Shown one piece after another: positions 45,595 to 54,934 of a stretch of DNA of 64,000 nt (positions within the stretch are counted from its first letter, which is position 1; the number at the start of each line of letters is the position of its first letter). The notes under the pieces were generated by a model that worked only from the letters and a program-made list of their open reading frames with translations, was not told the DNA's origin and ran no database searches. A program made the position numbers and the translations under genes. The stretch comes from Rhodobacter capsulatus. Lineage in GTDB: Bacteria; Pseudomonadota; Alphaproteobacteria; Rhodobacterales; Rhodobacteraceae. Where the stretch lies: the NCBI RefSeq assembly GCF_003254295.1, contig NZ_QKZO01000001.1, positions 124,001 through 188,000 of the forward strand, given 5' to 3'.

Positions 45595-46426
45595 CTAGGG
45601 TGGCGGCCGCAGGGGAAAGCAGCGGCAAGGCCAAGACGGATGCAAATCCGCGGGTTTCGAGATCGTCGACCACAGGGCTGCGCAGTGACTGCGGCCAAGG
45701 CAAGAGGTAGGGCGAAAGGTAACCAATCTCTTCGCGCAACCAGTCCGAGGTCGAATTCGCGCTTTGCGCTTGGCGGCGTTTTGCGCCGGTGTGCAAACGC
45801 TCGCAAAGGCTTGGGTCTTCACCGATAATCTCGGCAAACCATTCCTGTTCGATCGAAAGCGGTCGACCCTCAAGGATGGCAAGTGCGGGGTCGTAGATTG
45901 ACTTGGTAAATTCGGGGTCGAAGCCAAAGCAATAGCCATCGAATTCCGGGCTGGCTTCCTGTCGCCGAGACCAGATGCGGGGCTTTTGGCTGATCTCGAG
46001 CACGCTGCGAAATCCGATCCCTTTGTTGCCTACAGAGGTTGCCGGATCCTTGTCGCTCTGGCCAAGCCGAGAAACGCTTTCAAAATTACTGTGCGAAAAT
46101 TGTGCGCCGTCATTGGCAACGTAAAGCGTTCCGAACCCACCATCCATCTCCAGTTGCATCTCGATCCGGCATTGCGAGGCTTTGCGGTCCGCGGCCCGAC
46201 TGACGGCGTCATAAGCGTTCTGGATCAATTCGATGGCAAAACGGCCGTGGTACTGGTGCCTGACCTGCTCGGTCAGGCTATGGATGGACCGGTAATCCGT
46301 AACCCCTTCTGAGAGCTGGTAAAGAAAGCTGCGTATCTTGCTGCCAGTCTCCGCGCGGATCACCGCCTCGAGCGTGCTGGGGCGCGTGGACTTACGGCTG
46401 CCATCTAATGAAGTTTCATAGGGCAT
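45595..46426 (-). pseudogene. Sacsin/NOV-type HATPase fragment (3' truncated)
   Basis: The N-terminal 277 residues are present. GRFAIELIQNAYDAVSR has the Bergerat N-box E66/N70/D73, LYVANDGAQFS the G1 box, and SVGNKGIGFRSVLEIS the G2 loop. This matches the sacsin N-terminal ATP-binding fold found in large defence-associated proteins of 1000 or more residues. The frame ends 11 codons inside the insertion sequence. Removing the IS does not restore the gene, because the far side is the prophage HTH gene, so the truncation came first. It lies 15 bases after the large helicase gene, in the same direction. Confidence 0.75.
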
Positions 46427-46441
46427 TAAAGATCTCTGTAA

Positions 46442-49400
46442 TCAGGCTTTGTTTGCTTTCAAGGTCGCAAGGAGCGCGGGAGGTATAGCGTCACTGGGTA
46501 CTGTGGGTGGTGAACAAGGCGTATTCAAAGCACACAGCGTGTTCACCAATCGCATCTGCTCAACTGTTTCACACTTCGCCTCGCGCAGACGCGGGGCGCC
46601 AAAGACCAGCGCGAGACCCTTGGCGCGCGACACCGCCACGTTGATGCGGTTGAGCGAAAACAGGAACTCCATCCCTCGCGATGTTTCCTCAGCTGATGAG
46701 GCGGTCATAGAGACGAGGCAGACCGGGGCTTCCTGTCCCTGAAACTTGTCCACTGTGCCCACGCGGATGGCGTCCGGCAGCGCGTCGCGCAGGGCGTTCA
46801 CTTGTGCGTTGTAGGGGGCGACGACGATGATGTCGCTGGCCCGCATCGGGCGGGTGGTGCTGTCCTTGTCGGTCCAGGTGCCTTTCAGCAGGTCCGCCAC
46901 GGCCGCGCGGATCGCTTCGACCTCCTCGGCTGCGATCTGCGCGTTGCCCTCGTGCGGGACCGGCACCCAGAAGGCCCCCGCCTCGGGGAAGCGGGTGCCA
47001 CGCACGGCCTGGCGCGCGGTGTCGGGGTGGCTGGTCAGTCGCCCCTCGTAGACCTGATCCGAGATGAAGCGGCAGACATCGGGATGCATCCGCCGCGAGA
47101 CTGGCAGAAAGATGCCGCGATCCGGTGGCACGGTCGCATGCTCGCCCAGCATCCAGTCGAGACACGACAGATTCGCAGGCTCCGGATGCGCCCCTTGGAT
47201 CACCTGAGGCAACTGGCGCGGGTCGCCGACAAGAACAATGTTGCGTGCGGCCCGGCCCATGGCCACCATGTTGGCCAGACCCACTTGCCCCGCCTCGTCC
47301 ACGAAAAGCCAGTCGAAGGCCTGCACATTCTCGTCGCGAGAAAAGAACCACGCTGTCGCGCCGACAACATGCCGGCCGCCAGCCGCCTCGTCATTGCTGT
47401 TGGTACGGCGCACCGGGCAAGCGTCGGGGTAGCCGTCATCCTCGCCGCTGGTCTTGTGAACCAGATCCAGCGCGATTGGCAGATCCTCCTCCTCAAGCGC
47501 CCTCAGACACCCCATCAGGACGTTGCGGATCGCTTCGTGGCTGTTCGAGGTGACCCCCACCCGCGCGCCTTTCCGCACCAGCGACAGGATCGCCCGGGCG
47601 GTTACATGGGTCTTGCCGGTGCCGGGCGGTCCCTGGATCGGCAGCACGGTTTCGTCCATCGCACCCACAGCCGCGATCGTTCCGGAAACAGGGTCGGCCA
47701 CAGACTTCAGTGGATCGGTTTTCAGACGGGGGGCTGCGCGCGACAGCAGATCATCGACCGCCCGCCAGGCGCGCGGGCCGCGCTGGTCCGCGATCACGTC
47801 CCGCAACGCGGCGGGGATGGGTTTGGGGTCAAGCGGCCAGTCGGGGTGCAGGTTCATCCGGTTGCCGAGAAGATGGTCCTTCCCCGGCCCGGCCTTCACC
47901 GTGACCTGCCGCGCCCTGCGGTCCAAGGCCGTGATGCCGACCGAGATCGGCGGGCCATCGAACACCGGCACCGTCGCGCCCTTGCCGGGGCGGAGCTTCG
48001 TCTCTTGCAGGGGAAAGCGATAGCTTCGGGCGAAGGACCGCTTCACCTGCTCGATCGGGCCAATCGCTTCCAGCCCCGCCAGTGCATCCAGATCATCGAG
48101 CAGGTCGTCCTCGTCCTTCGATGCGGAATCGAACACCGCCCATTGCGCGGGCTTGGCCTCGCGCTTGTGAAAGAGGCCAAGGTTGAACAGCAGCGCCTGC
48201 CGGTCCTCGGGCAGGGCCGATGCGACAAGAGCCGCGTGAAGGGCCTGCGCGTCGGCGTCTTCCTCGGCCTCTTTCAGTCCGGCATCGGGGGCCAGCGTCG
48301 GCCACGGACCCGCAGGCCGGATGCCCACCAGCCAGTCGCGCAATTCCTCGGTCGAGATGCAGTCGATGCGGTTGTAATCCTCGATCTCGTCAAGGATCTG
48401 GTGCTCGCCTGTCTCGCGCCAGCGCTCATAGGCCACGACAGAGCCGCCCGCAGTCTTGACCTCGCCCTCGCGCACACGGCCATAGAAGGCCTCCATCGAC
48501 TTGATGGAATAGTTGCGTTCCGACCCGATCAGCCCGCCGCGCACCACGGCGAACAGATCGACAAAGCGCCGTTCGCGCAGCAGGCGGTCAAGGAAAGCCT
48601 CGCCGATGCCGTATTTCGTGCTTAGCCGACGCAGCGCGGTGATCTCGTAGGCCGCGTAGTGGTAGATGCGCGCCGCAGGGAAGGCCTCCAGCCGCGCGCG
48701 GAAGAAGGCAAGAAGCGCCGCGAGTGCCTTGGCCTCGGACGCGTGGTCATGCGCCCAGAAGGCGCGGAACTGCCCGTCACACCAGACACCATGCAGATAT
48801 TCGAGGCCCCCCTCGTAATGCGGATCGCCCTCGATATCGTAGAACAGATCGCCCGGCTGCGGCGCGGGCAGCAGGTCAAAGCCCTTGCCGGGCTCGGGTG
48901 CGCGCAACTCGAAGGACGGGGCGCCGGTCGTGCGGGCATGTTGCAACCGGGCCTGCGTCACCAGTCGCGCGAGGGTGCGCTCGGCCATGCCCCGCACCGG
49001 ACGATCCACTTCCGCAAGGGCCGCCATCGTGTTGATCCCTGCCACCTCCAGCTTCTTGACCTGCCCGCGGCTTATGTTCGCCACGTTGAACAGGCTGTCC
49101 TCGGCCTGCCAGAGGCTTTCGCAGTGATCTGCCCAACGACACAGGCCGCAATCGGCGCAAGGCACGGGGCGCGTGGGCATTGGGGCTGCCACGAAGGACT
49201 CCAGCCGCCCCCGCGCCGCCCGCGCGTAATGGACATAGCCCGCCAGCCGCAACGTCGCTCGTTCACCGGTGCCCAGTTCGACATGGGTGAACTCGGGCGC
49301 GAAACCCTGCACTTCGGTCAGCAAGTCGGAATAAAGCACGAGTTGCAGCACATGCTTGGGATGCGGGCTGCGTTTCAGTTTGGTATCGGCCACCTCATAG

Positions 49401-49780
49401 CTGAACGGGCCAAGGGCCGAGGGGCGATCCACCCGCAAAAGGAAATCCGACCAGCCGCCCCAGTTGCCCGACAGGAAGGCGCCCTGAAACACGACCTCGG
49501 CCCCCTGCGCAAGCGCCGCTCGGGTCGCCTGCGCATCGGCGAGCAGATCGCCGCGGGGAATCTCCACCACTACTTTTCCAGCGGCCTTGAGCTTCGCCAG
49601 ATGCGCCGCCTCATGCGCGTCGCCCTGTTTCTGCAACAAGGCGGCATCCTCGCTCTCCTCGCCCGGTTCCGGCCCCTCGCCGCGCAGGTGCATCAGATCG
49701 AGTGTGGTGGCATGGGCACAACCCATGAACCGCATCAGATCGGTTGCCGAGAACAGGATGCTGTCGCCGAGGTTCCGCAT
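46442..49780 (-). CDS. TM0106-type RecB-like nuclease fused to SF1 (DNA2/UPF1-like) helicase
   Basis: The 1112-residue protein has three parts. First is a RecB-like nuclease region (FSYEVADTKLKRSPHPKHVL near 115 and a Cys cluster PCADCGLCRWADHC near 215). Second is an RNase H-like segment (LFYDIEGDPHYEGGLEYLHG near 310). Third is an SF1 helicase with Walker A IQGPPGTGKT near 713, Walker B WLFVDEAGQ near 827, GDPRQLPQV, DKFQGQE near 1010 and NVAVSRAKG. It acts on nucleic acids and is typical of defence islands. ATG 49780 is preferred to the TTG at 49849 because AAGG precedes it. It is intact, unlike its neighbours. Confidence 0.9.
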   Translation of the reverse strand: MRNLGDSILFSATDLMRFMGCAHATTLDLMHLRGEGPEPGEESEDAALLQKQGDAHEAAHLAKLKAAGKVVVEIPRGDLLADAQATRAALAQGAEVVFQGAFLSGNWGGWSDFLLRVDRPSALGPFSYEVADTKLKRSPHPKHVLQLVLYSDLLTEVQGFAPEFTHVELGTGERATLRLAGYVHYARAARGRLESFVAAPMPTRPVPCADCGLCRWADHCESLWQAEDSLFNVANISRGQVKKLEVAGINTMAALAEVDRPVRGMAERTLARLVTQARLQHARTTGAPSFELRAPEPGKGFDLLPAPQPGDLFYDIEGDPHYEGGLEYLHGVWCDGQFRAFWAHDHASEAKALAALLAFFRARLEAFPAARIYHYAAYEITALRRLSTKYGIGEAFLDRLLRERRFVDLFAVVRGGLIGSERNYSIKSMEAFYGRVREGEVKTAGGSVVAYERWRETGEHQILDEIEDYNRIDCISTEELRDWLVGIRPAGPWPTLAPDAGLKEAEEDADAQALHAALVASALPEDRQALLFNLGLFHKREAKPAQWAVFDSASKDEDDLLDDLDALAGLEAIGPIEQVKRSFARSYRFPLQETKLRPGKGATVPVFDGPPISVGITALDRRARQVTVKAGPGKDHLLGNRMNLHPDWPLDPKPIPAALRDVIADQRGPRAWRAVDDLLSRAAPRLKTDPLKSVADPVSGTIAAVGAMDETVLPIQGPPGTGKTHVTARAILSLVRKGARVGVTSNSHEAIRNVLMGCLRALEEEDLPIALDLVHKTSGEDDGYPDACPVRRTNSNDEAAGGRHVVGATAWFFSRDENVQAFDWLFVDEAGQVGLANMVAMGRAARNIVLVGDPRQLPQVIQGAHPEPANLSCLDWMLGEHATVPPDRGIFLPVSRRMHPDVCRFISDQVYEGRLTSHPDTARQAVRGTRFPEAGAFWVPVPHEGNAQIAAEEVEAIRAAVADLLKGTWTDKDSTTRPMRASDIIVVAPYNAQVNALRDALPDAIRVGTVDKFQGQEAPVCLVSMTASSAEETSRGMEFLFSLNRINVAVSRAKGLALVFGAPRLREAKCETVEQMRLVNTLCALNTPCSPPTVPSDAIPPALLATLKANKA

Positions 49781-50140
49781 GGTCGCCTTGCAGTCGAGAA
49801 TGAGCACAACCCGAGGCTTGACTGTCTCGACGGGTCGCAGGGTCGTCAATAGCAGTCTTGGGTGTCAGTTCCTGACAGATATGGCACGCCGATGACGTTG
49901 CACGTCCATGACTGCACCCACGACCGAGTTGATCGCAGGCGCAGCCATTTGGCGCGTCGTCCTCGCCGGTGATGCGAGGGTGTCTTGCCGCGCGCATCGA
50001 TGCAGGCCTGCCTTTCGCATCCATCCGCGCCGCGAAACACATCTGGCCCCGGTTGCGCCGCCGGATTTTTGGCTGTGCGCGGTGCCCCGATCTGCCTCTT
50101 GACATGCGCCCTCCCCAAAATTTTCGGCCATCCGATCGCC
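49781..50140. other. Gap upstream of the nuclease-helicase gene
   Basis: No gene is recognised; frames on both strands are short or of shadow composition. It should contain the promoter of the minus-strand nuclease-helicase gene. No clear -35/-10 pair or operator was found. Confidence 0.4.
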
Positions 50141-50355
50141 TCAAACCCCGATCTGGTGGATCTGCACGCGCTCGGCGCAGACCTCGCGGGCGATATCGAC
50201 GACATGACGATGATGGGTCAGGTAAATCGCCTGTCCGCGCCGGCCGAGCCTTTCCATCACGCGACAGGCCGAACGGGTCCGATCTTCGTCGAAAGTTTCG
50301 AAGATGTCGTCGCAGAAGAACGGCAGCGACGTTCCCTGATGCGCAAGCTGTTCAA
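50141..50355 (-). pseudogene. C-terminal fragment of an SMC/YhaN-like ATPase
   Basis: The translation FVEQLAHQGTSLPFFCDDIF, then ETFDEDRTRSACRVMERLG and QAIYLTHHRHVVDIAREVC, ending HQIGV and TGA, is the Walker B, D-loop and H-loop end of AAA ATPases of the YhaN/RecF type (SLPFxxDD and TFDxxRT and LTHHRH). Only about 70 residues remain. The upstream sequence changes frame and family at about 50355. Confidence 0.7.
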
Positions 50356-50845
50356 CGAACCGCGGCTCTGGCTTGCGGCGGCATCGCGCAGACGCGCCAG
50401 AAAATCCTGCGCCTCCAGACCGATGCCATCCGCCTGCGCGAAAATCGCTTCAAGATCGGCGGCCTTCCAGCCCGCGCTGCGGGCGGCGCCGCGCAGCCAG
50501 GCCGGGTTCACCAGCACATCGTCGGCGGCAATCTCGATCTCAAGGAACCCCTCGGTTCGGCGCCATTCGGCGGCGATCAGCCCGATCGGCCAGATCGTAG
50601 GCACCCCCGTGCGACGCCCGATCGCCAAAGGCCAACCGATCGCCAGCGCATTCTCGTTGGCCTCTCGCCGGATCAAGGCCGCGCGGAAATCGTCGGCGAG
50701 CGCATCGAGTGCGATGCGGAGCCGCACAACCTGTCCATCGTCGGGCACGAGCCCGCCTTTGCCCGAAATCAGGTGCCAGACCGCGCCATGCCGATCAAAG
50801 GCTTCGGTGATCGTGCCACGCGGATCGAGCCAGCGCCGCAGCCGC
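50356..50845 (-). pseudogene. Fragment of a large helicase-type protein (N-terminal region?)
   Basis: A protein-like frame without start or stop reads RRWLDPRGTITEAFDRHGAV, RIALDALADDFRAALIRREA, ENALAIGWPLAIGRRTGVPT, then IWPIGLIAAEW and ADDVLVNPAWLRGAARSAGW. The GWP...P-x-G-L pattern resembles the region before the helicase core in large SF1-type defence proteins. The name is tentative. It is cut on both sides by other fragments, so it cannot be functional. Confidence 0.5.
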
Positions 50846-51327
50846 TTGGCGCTTTGGCTCTGCCCGATGTCACGCGCTGGCTGGGGGTTCGGCTGAGCGA
50901 TGTCGAAACCGGGCTGAACCTCGACTTCTCGCTTGGCACGCGGCTTGAGGACCTGCCCGAAGGCCGCGATGCGGCGATCTTGCGGGCGATGATCGCGGAT
51001 CGGGGCGCTTTCCTGCGTTATCTGCAGCTTTTGCTCTCCGATCCCGAGACCGCCGCACAAGCCTTTCTCAACGCCTCCCGCGCGGGCGCTGCGCGCGCTG
51101 CATTCGGGTCATTCGGCGAAGTGCCGCTCCTTGAGGCGATGGTCCGCGCGCTCTCGGGCGAGGGAAGCGCCCTTGCCGATGTCGAGCGGCTGGTCACAAG
51201 GCTCGAAGGCGCATGCGACGATACGGGCGCAGCGCTGATACCGCCCGAATTCCTGACGCTCTGGGCAAGCTTTCGCAGCCTGCGCCCGACCTCGACCCGC
51301 CCCAACCGCAAGGCTGCAAGACGATGA
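50846..51327 (+). pseudogene. C-terminal part of an unidentified protein, coupled to the next helicase
   Basis: The plus-strand frame is protein-like only from here on: ALPDVTRWLGVRLSDVETGL, RDAAILRAMIADRGAFLRYL and VPLLEAMVRALSGEGSALAD, ending in TRPNRKAARR. The stop overlaps the next ATG (ATGA), as expected for the last part of a gene upstream in an operon. In related operons a phospholipase-D-like protein precedes such a helicase, so this could be its C-terminus. The 5' part is missing, cut at about 50846 where a minus-strand fragment begins. Confidence 0.5.
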
Positions 51328-54300
51328 CCGAAAAGCTGACAAACCGTTTCGACGCCGAGGCCGCACTGCGCCCCCTCAAGGCCTTTCAGCGCGCCACGGT
51401 CGAACACGTCGCGGCGCGTTTGCTGACCGATGCTGATCGGGTGACGCAGTTTCTGGTGGCTGACGAAGTGGGGCTTGGCAAGACGATGGTGGCGCGCGGC
51501 GTGATTGCGCGCACGATCGAGGCGTTGCAGGACAGGGTCGCGCGGATCGATATCGTCTACATCTGCTCGAATGCCGCGATTGCGCGGCAGAATGTGAAGA
51601 AACTCAACGTTCTGGGCGATGGTCGTGCGAATGTGCTGCCGACGCGACTGACGATGCTGGCGCTGGAACTGGCCCGTGCGGGTGGCATTCGGCCGCGTGG
51701 GGTGAATTTCTTCTCGCTCACGCCGGGCACATCGCTCGATCTCAAGGAAGGCGGCGGCCAAAAGGAAGAGCGCGCGCTGATCCTGCGGATGCTGCGCCCG
51801 ATCTTGAGCGATGAGGCGGCGGCGAGTGCCTTCCTTCAAAGCTGGGCGGGGACGCAGGGATGGGAGACGACCCGCGCCATGATCGAGCGCGCGCCGATGG
51901 AAGAGCTGATAGCCACGCGGTTTCGATCTGCGGTGCAAGGTGATCCCGATCTGTTGGTCGCGTTCGAAAAGCTTGCTGCGAAGGCAACGGGGCTTGGCAC
52001 GTCCGATAGCGCTTTCAACCGTCAACGCGAGGCGACCCTTGGGCGGTTGCGCACGCTGCTCGCTCGGGAAAGTGCTCATGCACTCGAGCCCGACCTGATC
52101 GTGCTCGACGAATTCCAGCGGTTTCAAGCTGTTCTGACAGGCAACGACGAAGCCGCAGATCTGGCCCGCAGGCTTTTCGGCTTCATCGACGAGGAGGGCA
52201 ACAATGCCCGGACCTTGCTCTTGTCGGCCACACCCTACCGGATGCTCACGCTTGAGGGGGACAGCCAGCTGGGTGAGGAGGAACAGGACAGCGGCGAGCA
52301 TTACCGCGAGTTTCTTTCGGTCTTGGGGTTTCTGTTCGGGCTCGAGCGCGCGCCCGAGTTGCTGGCGGACCTTGAGGCGGAAATGCGGCGCTATCGGGCG
52401 GCACTGGGGCAATTGCCTCAGTCTCAGCCCGAGGCGCTGGGGGCCGCGCGAAAGATCGAGACGCGGCTGCGGCAAGTGATCGCTCGGACCGAGCGGGTGC
52501 AAGAAACCAAGGCACGCGACGCCATGGTGAAAGAGGTGGTGCCCGCGTTGCGCGTGTTGCCCGACGATTTGCGCGATGCGAAAGCCATGAACGCCCTGGC
52601 GCAGGCCTTCGACGCCGCCGATGTGACCGGCTTCTGGAAGTCGGCGCCTTATTTGTTGAGTTTCATGCGCGATTACGATCTGGCACGGCGGATCGAACTG
52701 GCGAAGGACCAGCCCACGCAGGCGCAGCGCAAGGCGCTCAAGGCCGCGCTGCGCTGTCAGCTTTCGCACCAGGAACTCGAGGCCTATGCCCCGGTGGAAC
52801 CGGGCAATGCACGGATGCGGGCGCTGATCGATCTGGCCTTTGGCGATGATCTGGAGCGTCGGTTGTGGATGCCCCCGAGCCTGCCCAGTTTTGGCGTCAC
52901 CGTGCCCGCAAGCAAAGTGCTGGTCTTCTCCGACTGGCAGATGGTGCCCGATGCGATCGCGGCGCTTCTGTCCTATGAGGCCGAGCGGCGGATGGGCATG
53001 GGGCAGGCGCGCGGCAATGCCCGGGCGCATGTCTATTCCGAGCAGCCCACCGCGCGACCGTTGCGCTTCACCGCAACCGAGGAGCGCCTCGGGGGACTTC
53101 GGCTCCTTCCCCTGATGCTGCCCTCGCCGCATCTTGCCCGCGCCGTCGATCCTTTGATGCTCTCGCATGGGGCGCCGCTGCCCGATTATGCCGCCTTGCG
53201 GGCCGCAGCTTGCGCGCGCCTCGAACCGCTTGCCAAGCAGATTGCGGTCAATTGCGCGCAGGCCGAGCGCGAGGTCACTTGGGACTGGGCCGGGGTCGCT
53301 GCACGCGATTTGACACAGGCTGGCTTCGCCGCCTGGCTTGCGCCCGGCGGCGCGGCCGAGCGCGAGGGCGAGCGCGAGGGCGACAAGACCGGCTGGCGCG
53401 AGCACTTGAGTGCGCTGCGCGCTGCGGGCGGGGCCGAGCTTCTTGGCCGGCCTGGGTACGCTGTGCTTCTCGATCATTTGGTCGATCTGGCGCTGGGCAG
53501 CCCTGCCACCTGTGCCCTGCGCGCTCTGGCTCGACAAGCGCCCGACCTGTCACTCGACGATCCCGCGCTGCTCTCGGCGGCGACGAAGATCGCGATGGGG
53601 TTCCGTCGTCTTTTCAATCAACACGAAGTACAGGCGCTGTTGCGGGCCGACAGCGACGAGGCTTACTGGCGCGCGGTGCTGGACCATTGTGCGCGAAACG
53701 ATCTCTCTGCCGTGCTCGACGAATATCTGCATGTCCTGCGTGAGGCGGAAGGGCTGACCGACATCGTCGAACGGTTGCGCAACTCGAAGCACAAAGTCGT
53801 CGATTTCAATCGCACATATGACCACGAGGCGGACTGGATAGACAACGCCCTGCGCGAACATGCCAATCGACCCTTCAAGGCGATCATATGCGACGCTGGC
53901 AGGACGGCCTGCGCCGAGGCCATGCAGCCAGACGATTGCTCAGATGGGCATCCGCTCTTTGGGGCAGTGACCAGTTGTGACGTGATCAGGACGGCAGATG
54001 AAATTGCCGACGCCCTTTACACCATTACTGCGGTGTCCAAGGAGGTCGATATCGTCGACCCGTTTTTCGACCTTCGGCCAACGGAGGGCAATTATCTCGC
54101 TCCACTGGTCTGCCTGCTTGCTCGGCTTGCCGGTGGTTTTGGGTCGTCCAAAGCGATCAGAATCCACTTCCGTGATCACAATTCTCGTCCCCCGCCTGCG
54201 CTCCTCGCCCGAGACGGAGCCGCTCAAGTTAAAGGACTGCTACCACCCGGCTATTGTTTGGAGCTCTATGCTTGGTCGCAGATACGAGGAGGTGAAGACT

Positions 54301-54512
54301 TCCACGACCGTTTCGTTCTGACAGACCTTGGCGGGATCATGATCGGCGCAGGCTTATCGGCGGATGGTCCCACGGAGTCCGCTGCATTCACCCTGCTGAA
54401 TTTCGAACACTCTCAGGGGATCCGGAGGCGGTTTGCAGACGGATCAACGGCTTATGCTCGTGCTGGATCGGCTGTGCGCATCCGCGACGACGGAAGTACC
54501 GAACTGTTCTGA
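51324..54512 (+). CDS. Chimeric SNF2-type helicase with a foreign C-terminal domain
   Basis: The 1062-residue frame starts as a DEAD/SNF2 helicase: FLVADEVGLGKTMVARGVI (motif I, about 47), LIVLDEFQRF (motif II, about 259), LLLSATPYRM (motif III, about 302), and KVLVFSDWQMVPDAIAALL, the start of the second RecA domain. Motifs V and VI (the Q-EGR-HR type) are not found. At about residue 820 (near base 53780) the sequence changes to a lower-GC part with ICDAGRTACAEA, VDIVDPFFD and DFHDRFVLTDLGGIMIGAG. Its HDR segment recalls a phospholipase-D-like fold. The helicase probably cannot unwind. Whether this is a real fusion or a deletion scar is open. Confidence 0.75.
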   Translation: MTEKLTNRFDAEAALRPLKAFQRATVEHVAARLLTDADRVTQFLVADEVGLGKTMVARGVIARTIEALQDRVARIDIVYICSNAAIARQNVKKLNVLGDGRANVLPTRLTMLALELARAGGIRPRGVNFFSLTPGTSLDLKEGGGQKEERALILRMLRPILSDEAAASAFLQSWAGTQGWETTRAMIERAPMEELIATRFRSAVQGDPDLLVAFEKLAAKATGLGTSDSAFNRQREATLGRLRTLLARESAHALEPDLIVLDEFQRFQAVLTGNDEAADLARRLFGFIDEEGNNARTLLLSATPYRMLTLEGDSQLGEEEQDSGEHYREFLSVLGFLFGLERAPELLADLEAEMRRYRAALGQLPQSQPEALGAARKIETRLRQVIARTERVQETKARDAMVKEVVPALRVLPDDLRDAKAMNALAQAFDAADVTGFWKSAPYLLSFMRDYDLARRIELAKDQPTQAQRKALKAALRCQLSHQELEAYAPVEPGNARMRALIDLAFGDDLERRLWMPPSLPSFGVTVPASKVLVFSDWQMVPDAIAALLSYEAERRMGMGQARGNARAHVYSEQPTARPLRFTATEERLGGLRLLPLMLPSPHLARAVDPLMLSHGAPLPDYAALRAAACARLEPLAKQIAVNCAQAEREVTWDWAGVAARDLTQAGFAAWLAPGGAAEREGEREGDKTGWREHLSALRAAGGAELLGRPGYAVLLDHLVDLALGSPATCALRALARQAPDLSLDDPALLSAATKIAMGFRRLFNQHEVQALLRADSDEAYWRAVLDHCARNDLSAVLDEYLHVLREAEGLTDIVERLRNSKHKVVDFNRTYDHEADWIDNALREHANRPFKAIICDAGRTACAEAMQPDDCSDGHPLFGAVTSCDVIRTADEIADALYTITAVSKEVDIVDPFFDLRPTEGNYLAPLVCLLARLAGGFGSSKAIRIHFRDHNSRPPPALLARDGAAQVKGLLPPGYCLELYAWSQIRGGEDFHDRFVLTDLGGIMIGAGLSADGPTESAAFTLLNFEHSQGIRRRFADGSTAYARAGSAVRIRDDGSTELF

Positions 54513-54782
54513 TGGTACCAGTTCGATTTATGTTCCATCTTACTAATGCCACCGGCGTCGAAGTGTCCAGCACTGGTCTCGGAAAAACTTCGCTATTCCA
54601 GAGGCTTGAAAGCTATTCACCAAATCGGCGCAGTCATGAGGTCCGGAGAATTTCGACCCTGAGAGACGGCTTACGGGCCACCTGGTGTCGGCACCGGTGC
54701 TCAGCCCCTCCCGCATAACCCTCGAAAACAACGGAAAAATCCGGCCACGGCCGGATCCGGAGAACGCTTTCGCAAGGGCAAG

Positions 54783-54872
54783 TGGCGGACGGGATGGGAT
54801 TCGAACCCACGAGACGGTTCCCCGCCTACACACTTTCCAGGCGTGCGCCTTCGACCACTCGGCCACCCGTCC
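54783..54872 (-). tRNA. tRNA-Ser (anticodon GGA)
   Basis: On the minus strand the acceptor stem GGACGGG pairs with CCCGTCC, followed by discriminator G (54786) and encoded CCA (54783-54785). The anticodon loop reads CTGGAAA with anticodon GGA. A long variable arm is present, and the T arm has GGTTCGAATCC. The 3' end faces the island, which is the usual orientation for an integration site. Confidence 0.97.
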
Positions 54873-54892
54873 GCGGCCGGGTTTAGCGGCAA

Positions 54893-54918
54893 ATCTCCCC
54901 CCTCGCAAGGGGGGAGAT
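54893..54918 (-). terminator. Terminator hairpin after the MscS-type gene
   Basis: ATCTCCCCCC and GGGGGGAGAT form a perfect 10-bp stem around a six-base loop, 17 bases after the channel gene stop. It is followed on the minus strand by TTGCC. It separates the channel/cysK unit from the tRNA-Ser gene. Confidence 0.7.
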
Positions 54919-54934
54919 CACCCGGAACACAGTC

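Noticed and set aside
51018-53537. An 839-codon minus-strand open frame opposite the SNF2-like helicase
   Set aside because: The plus strand has motifs I, II and III of a helicase. The minus frame has shadow composition and no recognised motif.
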